From NCBI GenBank assembly GCA_938074045.1, contig CALJGI010000025.1, positions 1-64,000 of the forward strand: 64,000 nt of DNA, written 5' to 3'. A model generated the notes under the pieces. It ran no database searches, had not been told where the DNA came from, and saw nothing but the letters and a program-made list of their open reading frames with translations. The translations under genes were made by a program, and so were the position numbers. The stretch is from an uncultured Halieaceae bacterium. Lineage in GTDB: Bacteria > Pseudomonadota > Gammaproteobacteria > Pseudomonadales > Halieaceae. Positions 1 to 7,215 of the stretch are shown in pieces (the stretch's first letter is position 1; every line of letters begins with the position of its first letter).

Positions 1-587
1 CAAACTCGAGAGCTGACAGAATACTATGGTTGTTGGAGGAACTCGGTATTGAGTACGAGCTGAACAAGCTGGATTTTCATCCCAAGGATCTAAAGTCAGA
101 TTCGCACAGAGAAAAACACCCTTTAGGTCGAGTGCCGGTGTTGGATGATGGTGATGTAACGATTTTTGAGTCTGGCGCTATCGTTGAGTATTTGATTGCG
201 CGACATAGTAATGGATCACTACGTCCAGGTGAGGACTCACCTGAGTTTCCTGAGTATCTGCAGTGGTTCCATTATTGTGAGGGCATGATTATGCCACCTG
301 TGAATACCGTCGTGGTGCACACAATGTTACTTCCTGAAGAAAGGCGCGATGCTGAGGTGTTGCGCCAGGCGCAAAATTTACTAGCGAAGGCGCTTCAACC
401 TCTCGAAAAAGTGATGGATGGGAGGGAATATATTCTTGGTGAACTTTCTGGCGTTGACTTCATGATAGGTCATGCTTGCTTTATGAGTAGACGATTGGGC
501 TCAGTGTCTCAAGATCTAGTAAACCTCAACGCCTATATAGACCGGATCGAAGCGCGGCCGGCTTTCAGAAGGGCGGTACCGACTTAG
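1..587 (+). CDS. Glutathione S-transferase, 5' end outside window
   Basis: The reading frame is open from the first bases: the codons from position 3 give NSRADRILWLLEELGIEYEL, the classic thioredoxin-fold start of a GST just after the missing Met and first strand. A few N-terminal residues therefore lie upstream, and the TTG codons near 30 are not real starts. The segment LGRVPVLDDGDVTIFESGAI fits the glutathione-binding cis-Pro and Glu-Ser region. The all-alpha C-terminal domain runs to the stop at 585-587 and includes the usual GVDFMIGH stretch. It should be a cytosolic dimer conjugating glutathione to electrophiles; the substrate is unknown. Family assignment is secure. Confidence 0.9.
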   Translation, partial: NSRADRILWLLEELGIEYELNKLDFHPKDLKSDSHREKHPLGRVPVLDDGDVTIFESGAIVEYLIARHSNGSLRPGEDSPEFPEYLQWFHYCEGMIMPPVNTVVVHTMLLPEERRDAEVLRQAQNLLAKALQPLEKVMDGREYILGELSGVDFMIGHACFMSRRLGSVSQDLVNLNAYIDRIEARPAFRRAVPT

Positions 588-779
588 GCATGGGCTCAAT
601 GTTGTGGTAGATCTGTAGGCGAGTGTAACTCTATGTGGATACACGGGTAGTAAGTTGAACTGCATTGCAAGCTGCTAACGGCGTGGAAAGCTAGCGGCGA
701 GCGTGTGATGCAGACTCGTAGTGGTAGCAATTTTCAACTTTTTAAATTTCGGATCTCAAAATGTGTTTGTAACCACTAC

Positions 780-870
780 TGCACTGTTTTAGTGCATTTG
801 GCCGGAAATAACCCCCTAAAAAGCCCCTCTGAGTATGTAGTAGCGCACCTTAGGGCAACCTAGGGAGATG
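780..870 (+). repeat. Dispersed repeat copy 1 (hairpin plus core)
   Basis: Begins with the 17-nt hairpin TGCACTGTTTTAGTGCA at 780-796, followed by GGCCGGAAATAACC and then the core GAGTATGTAGTAGCGCACC at 831-849 with GGGCAACC after it. The whole unit aligns with copy 4 at 8592-8699. Downstream it shares CCTATAC-TTTTCTG with copy 5. It lies about 190 bp after the GST stop codon. Confidence 0.75.
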
Positions 871-946
871 AAACCTATACTTTTTCTGCTTGAATCGGTC
901 ATATTTAAGCCAAAATCGCCTTTGTTTTCTCATTTCTAGTCACATT

Positions 947-1050
947 TGCACCAAAATGGTGCATTGGATCAAGTGTTTTCCCGAACTCATCACTTATTAT
1001 TGTGTAATGGCACACCCTAGAGCAACGAAGCCTATACATTTTCTGTGTGA
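947..1050 (+). repeat. Dispersed repeat copy 5 (diverged)
   Basis: Hairpin TGCACCAAAATGGTGCA at 947-963, then a diverged core at about 998-1034 with GGCACACCCTAGAGCAACGA. It ends in GAAGCCTATACATTTTCTG, matching the tail of copy 1 at 870-888. It is the most diverged of the five copies, but spacing and order of the parts are kept. Confidence 0.55.
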
Positions 1051-1062
1051 TACCAGTGAAAC

Positions 1063-1085
1063 CTAAATTCATTTAATGAATTTAG
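1063..1085. repeat. AT-rich perfect palindrome
   Basis: CTAAATTCATT, one central T, then AATGAATTTAG: 11-bp arms with one central base. It lies about 60 bp beyond the truncated 3' end of the transposase remnant. It could be a terminator stem or part of an element end; there is no U-tract to decide. Confidence 0.5.
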
Positions 1086-1146
1086 CTAATCGCACAATAT
1101 CGTCAATAAAAGTCGCGCGATTCTACCTGATAGCCCAGTTGGATGC

Positions 1147-1596
1147 TTACAAAACCAGCTCAAGTCCAAAGGCCAAATTGATCTGTTGTGCGATGCGCGG
1201 ACACCCGAATCGAGGGTTGCGTTGCTTCATCTCAACGATGGCGGCGATGACTTCTTTCGAAGGACCTTTTGGACCTGGTTTCTTACTACCTTTTTGGGTG
1301 AATAGATTTCGATATTTGCGCTGAACCAAGGCCGAATGAAATTGCAGTAGGGTGGAGGGTTTGATAATGATTGATAGACGAGAAACACGTCTGGCATTTA
1401 CAAAAGTGGCCAAGAAACCAAAGAGGAGTCGATCGTAGACATTCAAGTTCGGTGCTCTTTGTCTGCTTCTGCCGTGAACAATCAATTGCTGACTGGGGTG
1501 AACATTTTCCTCGACGATGGCTTTGCTACCGCCTGGCCTGATCAGTTTGGCCAGTGTAGAAAGGAGATGAAAAAGGAGAATGGCGGCGGATTTCAT
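1147..1596 (-). pseudogene. Truncated integrase-core transposase
   Basis: The first 149 residues of an integrase/rve-type transposase remain. They contain the family features QQLIVHGRSRQRAPNLN, KPSTLLQFHSALVQRKYR, KPGPKGPS and RNPRFGCPRIAQQI, which form the N-terminal DNA-binding part. The frame ends at LELVL-stop, where family members continue into the DDE catalytic domain. I see no continuation downstream in any frame, so this copy cannot be active. The start codon (CAT at 1594-1596) lies inside the left edge of the 97-bp repeat at 1588-1684, so that repeat contains the gene's upstream region and probably the element end. Confidence 0.8.
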
Positions 1597-1684
1597 ATAC
1601 GCTAACGGTAATCATGAAAGCCGATTGCTGCAATCCTTAACTTACTGATATGGTTAGTGAATTACTAATTCGCCACCCACAGGT
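1588..1684 (-). repeat. Transposon-end repeat, copy A
   Basis: 97 bp running from the transposase start codon outward to CACAGGT. It aligns without gaps to 8815-8911 with about 81 of 97 identical positions by hand count, including 33 consecutive identical bases in the middle (1625-1657). The outermost part, AATTCGCCACCCACAGGT, resembles the ends at 8779-8803 and 8887-8911. Confidence 0.75.
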
Positions 1685-1814
1685 CTCTGACATACGCTTT
1701 TCAGATCATGACTGCGTTGGAAGGAGGGTGGCGCATTGTAACGAAACTGACTCATAGGGGCCATGAGGCGCAGCTCTGTGGTCCAAACGGGGCATTCGCA
1801 AAATACTGCCCAGT

Positions 1815-1828
1815 TGTAGAGCTCTACA
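1815..1828. promoter_or_regulatory. Perfect palindrome, candidate TA operator
   Basis: TGTAGAGCTCTACA is a perfect 14-bp palindrome just upstream of the -35 element of the first toxin-antitoxin promoter. Position and symmetry fit binding of a dimeric helix-turn-helix antitoxin. Binding is inferred. Confidence 0.5.
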
Positions 1829-1841
1829 CCAGTGATATCTA

Positions 1842-1871
1842 TTGTAGTGTGTGTATCTTATAAGCTACAAT
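1842..1871 (+). promoter_or_regulatory. Sigma-70-like promoter of first TA module
   Basis: -35 TTGTAG (1842-1847), 18-bp spacer, -10 TACAAT (1866-1871). The predicted transcription start falls on or next to the toxin ATG at 1878. No Shine-Dalgarno sequence precedes that ATG, so the transcript may be leaderless. Confidence 0.5.
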
Positions 1872-1877
1872 CTGCTG

Positions 1878-2174
1878 ATGTTTGAGGTGGTCCAGACGAA
1901 GGAGTTTGAGCGGTGGCACAGTAGGCTACGTGATAGCCGCGCTGTAGCTCGCGTAACTACGGCTGTCGAGCGCCTTCAACTCGGTTTGATAGGAGACTAT
2001 AAAACTGTTGGCGGCGGAATCAGCGAAATCCGCATCACTTATGGCCCAGGTTACCGACTTTATTACACAATGAGAGGCAGCCAGATAGTGGTTCTGCTTT
2101 GTGGTGGCAGCAAGTCTAGCCAAAAGCGCGACATTACCAGGGCGAGAAAATTGAAGGAGGAGTACCATGTCTAA
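1878..2174 (+). CDS. RelE/HigB-type toxin (Gp49-like)
   Basis: A 98-residue toxin of the RelE/ParE superfamily, in the branch often annotated as phage-derived Gp49-like or addiction-module killer protein. Recognisable parts are VVQTKEFERWHSRLRD at the N-terminus, a central GGGISEIRITYGPGYRLYY strand pair, and a C-terminal LLCGGSKSSQKRDI helix. Members are ribosome-dependent mRNA interferases; activity here is inferred. The start at 1878 is preferred over the upstream in-frame ATG at 1851, because family members begin with MFEVVQT-like sequence and the promoter -10 element lies between the two. The stop codon overlaps the antitoxin start, so the genes are translationally coupled, toxin first. 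Confidence 0.85.
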   Translation: MFEVVQTKEFERWHSRLRDSRAVARVTTAVERLQLGLIGDYKTVGGGISEIRITYGPGYRLYYTMRGSQIVVLLCGGSKSSQKRDITRARKLKEEYHV

Positions 2175-2553
2175 AACGCTTAGTAAATTTGATGCAGCTG
2201 CGACGCTTCGGGATTCGGAGGCGATTGCCGAGTATATGGCCGCCGCCCTGGAAACCCAGGACCCCAGCTACGTATCTCACGCACTTGGTGTAGTTGCGCG
2301 AGCAAAAGGGATGAGCGAGATTGCGCGAGCTTCGGGATTATCTCGTGAACATCTCTATCGCTCGTTTAGCGAGAATGGTAACCCCACACTTAAAAGCATT
2401 CTGGCCGTTATGGATGTTCTGGGCGTACAACTTTCTGCGACTGCTGTGCAAGAGGCGTCCAGTAAGCCTGCAGGGAGGCCCACGAAACGCCGCAGTGCCA
2501 AAAAGGCTACAGTCAAGAAGAAGACCTCCACATCAAAGAAAAGGGCAGCATGA
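2167..2553 (+). CDS. Antitoxin with helix-turn-helix and Lys-rich tail
   Basis: 128-residue partner of the preceding toxin; the start overlaps the toxin stop by 8 bases and AAGGAGGAG at 2154-2162 is a strong ribosome-binding site. Residues 1-95 match the HI1420-type addiction antidote family: LSKFDAAATLRDSEAIAEYM, then an HTH with GMSEIARASGLSREHLYRSF. The last 30 or so residues are unusual, a low-complexity tail rich in Lys, Ala, Ser and Thr (RPTKRRSAKKATVKKKTSTS and onward) like histone-H1-type bacterial tails. The usual antidote ends near residue 100. The tail probably adds nonspecific DNA affinity; that is inference. Confidence 0.85.
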   Translation: MSKTLSKFDAAATLRDSEAIAEYMAAALETQDPSYVSHALGVVARAKGMSEIARASGLSREHLYRSFSENGNPTLKSILAVMDVLGVQLSATAVQEASSKPAGRPTKRRSAKKATVKKKTSTSKKRAA

Positions 2554-2615
2554 ATTGGCTGGATGCTGCTGCTTTTGATTGTTTAGTTGGTCAGAATAGC
2601 CACCGATTTAAAGCT

Positions 2616-2684
2616 TTCCGAGTATGTAGTAGCGCACCTTAGGGCACCCGAGGCTGATAAAGCCGACTTTGTTGTTGGGGGAGG
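2616..2684 (+). repeat. Dispersed repeat copy 2 (core only)
   Basis: Core CGAGTATGTAGTAGCGCACC at 2619-2638, then AGGGCACCCGAGG and the small hairpin GGCTGATAAAGCC, ending in GACTTTGTTGTTG. It lies about 65 bp after the antitoxin stop. It is nearly identical to copy 3 at 3422-3490, and the two form direct repeats around the HigBA module. The upstream TGCAC hairpin is absent. Confidence 0.8.
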
Positions 2685-2692
2685 GTGGTTCA

Positions 2693-2989
2693 CTATGCGG
2701 CATGGGGGCGAATCGCTTCGAGTTCTGATTCAAGTCCAGCACTCGCCAGCTTGACGTCATAGGCGGTCTGTAAATTCAACCATGATTGTGCGTCGCCACC
2801 GAAGTAGCGAGCGAGGCGAAGCGCTGTGTCGGGTGTAACGCCGCGTTTTTCTCTCACGATATCATTGATACGCGGTGCTGGCACACGTAACTCCCGAGCC
2901 AATGCACTGGCACTCATATTGAGTGGTGCCAGATATTCCTCTCTTAAGATCTCCCCGGGATGTATTGCCCGCATTCTATTGGTAGTCAT
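2693..2989 (-). CDS. higA: HigA-family antitoxin
   Basis: 98 residues of the HigA/VapI family: IHPGEILREEYLAPLNMSAS, then an HTH (ALARELRVPAPRINDIVREK) and the GVTPDTALRLARYFGGDAQ segment typical of the family. It binds and neutralises the HigB toxin encoded 11 bp upstream and represses the operon as a dimer. AGGAGGT eight bases before the ATG is a strong ribosome-binding site, whereas the toxin has none visible, which favours excess antitoxin. Assignment is confident. Confidence 0.92.
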   Translation of the reverse strand: MTTNRMRAIHPGEILREEYLAPLNMSASALARELRVPAPRINDIVREKRGVTPDTALRLARYFGGDAQSWLNLQTAYDVKLASAGLESELEAIRPHAA

Positions 2990-3000
2990 TTTCTTACCTC

Positions 3001-3279
3001 CTAGTGATAGTCCACTATTTCAACATCGTAGACACCGCTATCGCTCCACACAAAGCACACCCTCCACTGTTTGTTGATCCGTATGCTATGTTGGCCAGAC
3101 CGATCTCCATCAAGCGCTTCCAGCCGATTACCAGGCGGACTGCGAAGGAAATCAAGGCAAGTAGCAGAGTCCAGTAGTTGTAGTTTTCGTTCTGCTGCAC
3201 CTTTAATGCCACGAAACGGCCGAGGACTTTTGCCTTCAAATAAAGCCTGTGTGTGCTTGCAGGAGAACGACTTGATCAT
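3001..3279 (-). CDS. higB: HigB-family mRNA interferase toxin
   Basis: 92 residues of the HigB/plasmid-maintenance killer family: MIKSFSCKHTQALFEGK at the start, then RKLQLLDSATCLDFLRSPPG, LEALDGDRSGQHSIRINKQW and the C-terminal VCFVWSDSGVYDVEIVDYH. Members cleave ribosome-bound mRNA. Full length, with the terminal His and the Arg/Asn/Trp core present. First gene of a higBA operon reading leftward; a palindromic operator overlaps its promoter and the predicted transcription start sits next to the ATG, so translation may be leaderless. Confidence 0.92.
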   Translation of the reverse strand: MIKSFSCKHTQALFEGKSPRPFRGIKGAAERKLQLLDSATCLDFLRSPPGNRLEALDGDRSGQHSIRINKQWRVCFVWSDSGVYDVEIVDYH

Positions 3280-3286
3280 ATCGAAT

Positions 3287-3319
3287 AGTGTATAACGATA
3301 AGCGTTATACGTAAACTGT
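3287..3319 (-). promoter_or_regulatory. higBA promoter and operator
   Basis: GTATAACG-ATAAG-CGTTATAC (3290-3310) is a perfect inverted repeat with 8-bp arms, the layout seen in HigA operators. On the minus strand a -35-like TTTACG and a -10-like TACACT (complement of 3287-3292), 17 bp apart, enclose it, so bound HigA would block RNA polymerase. The predicted start is at about 3280, next to the ATG at 3279. Confidence 0.6.
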
Positions 3320-3421
3320 TATATTGGAATGGGGGAGTGAATTTTCTACACAATAGAGCCACTTTGACACTAAATAACACTGGTTGGACGCTATCAGTCA
3401 GAACTGACCAAAGAAAAACTG

Positions 3422-3490
3422 TCTCCAAGTATGTAGTAGCGCACCCGAGGGCAACCGAGGCTGATAAAGCCGACTTTGTTGGTGTTGGAT
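3422..3490 (+). repeat. Dispersed repeat copy 3 (core only)
   Basis: AAGTATGTAGTAGCGCACC, then GAGGGCAACCGAGG, the GGCTGATAAAGCC hairpin and GACTTTGTTG. Nearly identical to copy 2. It occupies part of the roughly 400-bp gap between the higBA promoter and the lipoprotein gene; I see no gene in the rest of that gap. Confidence 0.8.
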
Positions 3491-3685
3491 GCTTCTGACA
3501 TGTGCTTTGGGATTCTGCGCTGTAGAGAGTGTAGGGCGCGCATTGTATCAGAATAGCGCTTAGTGACCTCCATGGAGCGGTCTGAATGCAATATCGACTT
3601 CTCTTTACCTGTTTTGCATCTCAACATATTATTTATCTATCCCGGCTGGTTGCTCACTTCAGTATTGTGTTGTGAAAGGACTCAT

Positions 3686-6600
3686 GTGCGTGTACTAAGC
3701 TCCTTAGCATTACTGCTACTTCTCCAGGCATGTAAACATCCTCTCGCGATAGAAGGCGAGGGCGATATAGTCGATGTCTCCGGTAATGGATTTGGGTGTA
3801 CTCTCGAGCAATATCAATCCGGTGATGTTGCCTGTGAGAATGACGTTCAGGGTGACTACTACGCAAACTATTCGGCCGTGCCTCGGCCCGGATGGATGTT
3901 TTCACATTGGGACGGCTCTTGTGGTCATCTGACCGAGGAGCCTAATTGTAGGTTTGATGTGGGCTCGTTGTTCGTGAGCTTTTGGGATTTAACCTATAGC
4001 GCCATTCCTATTCCCGAACTCACAGCAGTGTTCGTGCTTGATCCCAATGCAGTGGAAAACTACAGGGTTGTCCAAACAGCGCAACGCGGTGGTTCGATTC
4101 GATCGCGATCAGGATTCTATGATTGCGCCGCCGAATCCACGTGTATCATTGACGTAGAGGATGGCCCGCTATTCAGCGACACCTTTACTGCCATCCCTGA
4201 ACCAGGTTTTGTTTTCTCAGGCTGGAAGACAGCAGAGCGACACTTGTGTGGCGGTTCGACAGCGCCATGCGAGTTGGCAGGTGTGCCGGATGGACTGACC
4301 ATAGCCGAAGTGGATGCCTCTCTGGTGGCGGTGTTCGAGGCTGACTCCAATTTTGGAGGTGAAACTGACTCGAGATCCTATTTTGAATCACACGTCTCAT
4401 CGCAAGTGATCAACGACAAATGTGTGTTGTGTCATGTAGAGGGAGGCGTGGCGCAGATTGCGCGCATTGTGTTTGAGCCGGGATTGGATGCCTCGGTAGT
4501 ATCTAACAACTATCAGGTTTTTCAGAGTTTCCTCTTGGATGATTCCTCCAATGCAGATCTGGTGCTGGCAAAAGTTCGAGGAGTGTCCCATGGTGGTGGC
4601 GTGCAACTCTCATCTTCCAGTGAGGAATATCAGAGTCTTAGCACCTTTATCGGCCTAACCACAGATTGTGGTGACTCATGTGTTACAGGTGATTGGGAGA
4701 GCTTTTTCTCAGGTGTACAGATGGCCAGTGCGGAACAAACGTTGCGACGAGCTTCTATTATTCTGGCAGGTAGACTGCCGACAGCGGAGGAGCTTGGCTC
4801 AGTTTCCTCAGGCGAAGGCGTGCTACTCCGTCAAGCTGTTTTAGGCCTGATGGAAGGTGAAGGCTTCAGACAATTTTTGCTCAAAGGAGCTAACGACCGT
4901 TTACTAACGGACGCGTTTATAGAAGGTGCCACGGGTGTGGAGTTAAGACCGTCTAATCCCTTCCATATTCAATACCCGCTTATTCCAAACAAATACAATG
5001 ACGCAGCTGCTATGAATTCGGGAGAGCCACCTCCCTCTTTTTCACAGTGGCAGAGCGAGTATCACCACTCGATGGCTAGAGCACCGCTCAATCTGATTGC
5101 TCACGTGGTGAAAAATGACCTGCCCTATAGCGATATCTTGACGGCTGACTATGTCATGCAGAATGCACAGCTGGCAGAAGTTTACCGCTCAGATTTACAG
5201 TTTGACGACAACGATTACCGCAACGTTAAACCCGGCCCTAACCTCGGACAGATTCTGGTTGACGATGGCTTGATTTCGGAAGAGCCGATAACTGCATCCT
5301 TACCAGCTCGAGTACTTAGTCACAGCGGTTATGTCGATTATCCCATTACAGGTTTGCTGAACACTTCCGCGTTTCTGTCTCGCTACCCTACAACCGAAAC
5401 TAACCGAAACAGAGCGAGATCTCGGTGGACTTACTATCATTTTCTAGGTGTTGATATAGAGAAACTATCTGGTCGAACCCAAGACCCAGATGCCCTCGCC
5501 GACACCAATAATCCCACTCTCAATAATCCGAACTGTACGGTATGTCACAGGATTATGGATCCAGTTGCCGGGGCATTTCAGAATTATGGGATCGACAGCT
5601 ATTACCTGGAAAGCGGTGGCGGTATGGATTCGTTACCGGAGCTCTACAAATATCCGGAAGATGGTGGTGATACCGATTACGTGTTTGGGGACAAGTGGTT
5701 TCGTGACATGGTTGATCCAGGTTTCGGAAATGATGTGGCACCAGTGATTGATGAGCCGTTGCGATGGCTGGCCGAAAAGATAGTCGATGATCCGCGTTTC
5801 GCTACAGCCACCGTGAGATTTTGGTGGCAGGCAATCATGAAAACTGACCCTCTACGTGCGCCAGAATTTGGCACTTTTAACTACAACGCTCTTTTAACTG
5901 CATTTGAACTACAGTCGACTGATATAGAGAGCATGGCAGATGACTTCAGGGAGCATATGCGACTCAAGGAGTTGCTGGCGGATATGGTGCTTTCACCTTG
6001 GTTTCGTTCTGATTCGACGGCAGATCAGTTAGATGACGAGCGTGCCGCCCAACTACAATCCATCGGCATGCGTGCACTTCTTACACCTGATGAGCTTAAT
6101 GCGAAAGTTAAGTCAATTACCGGTCATTACTGGTCAGAGTATCCGAATGATCCTGACCAGGAATACACGCATGCTTCAGAGAGTAATTTCTGGTCAGAGT
6201 TATCCCATCGCCTGGGCGTGTATTACGGCGGGATCGATTCATTCTCTGTGACAACGCGATCTCGACAGGTGAATGCGTTAATGTCCAATATTGTCGAGCG
6301 GCAGGCATATCAAATTGCGTTGCATTCGGTAGTTTTGGATTTCGCGAGGCCCAAGGAAGAGCGACTACTCTTTACCCATGTTGAGAAGACGATGAGTCCA
6401 AGTAATGAGCTTGGCGCTTTCATTACATTAAGCAATGACTCGTTTTCTGATCCGCAGTCTTTTGAGGCTGAACTCTTTATGCCGGCGGGTCAGCACATCG
6501 TTTCAATCAATGCGGTGAACGCCGCCTATAGTCAGGCATTGCAGGATAATACCACCGTATTCTTGGACAAGCTGATTTTGCGCGATAGCAGTAACAACGT

Positions 6601-7210
6601 AGTGGAGACCATTGAACTTGAGAATAGTCTTGAGTTGGGAGGCGTTATCAGTTGCTGGGAAGGTGAGCCGCCCTGCGGTGTTGAGAACCAAAAAGGTTCA
6701 CCGCTGTTCTTTGGTGATGATGAGGGTGTTTTTTCTATAGCGGGCAATCAGGGCGTTCTTACAATGCCTTTGGAAATTTCCAGTGATGATACATACACAT
6801 TGGAGCTGCTCGCCTATGCGAATCAGGTAGCCGATCTGGAAACTCCCTTGATTTCGCTATCGGTAGATGCCCTGGATTATGAAACCACTACAAGCTCGCA
6901 GTTGATCAAACAGCAATTGCAGTATTTTCACCTACAGCTTCTAGGAGAGGACATAGATCTCGACAGTGAAGAGTTAGCCGAGAGTTACTCATTGCTACTC
7001 TCACTGTGGGAACTGCGTGCCAGTTCTGGTGATCAGCACGCTCAGCAGGAAGGTGACGCTGAATTTAATTTGCCCTTTTCTCATGATGAGTGGTGGGAGG
7101 AGAACGGCGAAAACGCAAATGAGTGGCTTGCTGATCCGTCCAATATGTTGAGCACCTGGGCTGATGTGCTGACTTACTTTTTCACAGATTTTAAGTTTGT
7201 CCATGAGTAG
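3686..7210 (+). CDS. Heme-binding DUF1588/DUF1549-like lipoprotein
   Basis: About 1174 residues. The chosen GTG start follows GAAAGGA with 5-bp spacing and gives a short lipoprotein signal (VLSSLALLLLLQAC, lipobox LQAC); the longer open frame adds 41 residues before it. After the lipidated Cys come two Cys-containing repeats like bacterial InlB-type beta repeats (about residues 20-125 and 130-235, each with a GW-F-W/GW and a closing AVF strand). Then CVLCH (246-250), an LRRASIILAGRLPTAEE segment as in planctomycete DUF1549-type proteins, and CTVCH followed by RIMDPVAGAFQNYG (617-634), the DUF1588 signature. The two CxxCH sites should bind c-type heme. Function unknown; always seen with a DUF1501 partner, as here. 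Confidence 0.75.
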   Translation: MRVLSSLALLLLLQACKHPLAIEGEGDIVDVSGNGFGCTLEQYQSGDVACENDVQGDYYANYSAVPRPGWMFSHWDGSCGHLTEEPNCRFDVGSLFVSFWDLTYSAIPIPELTAVFVLDPNAVENYRVVQTAQRGGSIRSRSGFYDCAAESTCIIDVEDGPLFSDTFTAIPEPGFVFSGWKTAERHLCGGSTAPCELAGVPDGLTIAEVDASLVAVFEADSNFGGETDSRSYFESHVSSQVINDKCVLCHVEGGVAQIARIVFEPGLDASVVSNNYQVFQSFLLDDSSNADLVLAKVRGVSHGGGVQLSSSSEEYQSLSTFIGLTTDCGDSCVTGDWESFFSGVQMASAEQTLRRASIILAGRLPTAEELGSVSSGEGVLLRQAVLGLMEGEGFRQFLLKGANDRLLTDAFIEGATGVELRPSNPFHIQYPLIPNKYNDAAAMNSGEPPPSFSQWQSEYHHSMARAPLNLIAHVVKNDLPYSDILTADYVMQNAQLAEVYRSDLQFDDNDYRNVKPGPNLGQILVDDGLISEEPITASLPARVLSHSGYVDYPITGLLNTSAFLSRYPTTETNRNRARSRWTYYHFLGVDIEKLSGRTQDPDALADTNNPTLNNPNCTVCHRIMDPVAGAFQNYGIDSYYLESGGGMDSLPELYKYPEDGGDTDYVFGDKWFRDMVDPGFGNDVAPVIDEPLRWLAEKIVDDPRFATATVRFWWQAIMKTDPLRAPEFGTFNYNALLTAFELQSTDIESMADDFREHMRLKELLADMVLSPWFRSDSTADQLDDERAAQLQSIGMRALLTPDELNAKVKSITGHYWSEYPNDPDQEYTHASESNFWSELSHRLGVYYGGIDSFSVTTRSRQVNALMSNIVERQAYQIALHSVVLDFARPKEERLLFTHVEKTMSPSNELGAFITLSNDSFSDPQSFEAELFMPAGQHIVSINAVNAAYSQALQDNTTVFLDKLILRDSSNNVVETIELENSLELGGVISCWEGEPPCGVENQKGSPLFFGDDEGVFSIAGNQGVLTMPLEISSDDTYTLELLAYANQVADLETPLISLSVDALDYETTTSSQLIKQQLQYFHLQLLGEDIDLDSEELAESYSLLLSLWELRASSGDQHAQQEGDAEFNLPFSHDEWWEENGENANEWLADPSNMLSTWADVLTYFFTDFKFVHE

Positions 7211-7215
7211 TTGTA

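Larger units (their letters stand above)
588..1146. other. Non-coding stretch carrying repeat copies
   Basis: This 560-bp AT-rich stretch between the GST gene and the transposase remnant has no convincing gene. It holds two copies of the dispersed repeat described separately (780-862 and 947-1050) and an 11-bp-arm palindrome at 1063-1085. A small open frame near 1076-1324 is antisense to the transposase remnant and has no protein-like features. Confidence 0.7.

Noticed and set aside
4085-4115. GGTTCGATTCGA resembling a tRNA T-loop
   Set aside because: No acceptor or anticodon stem can be folded around it, and it lies in the lipoprotein coding sequence.
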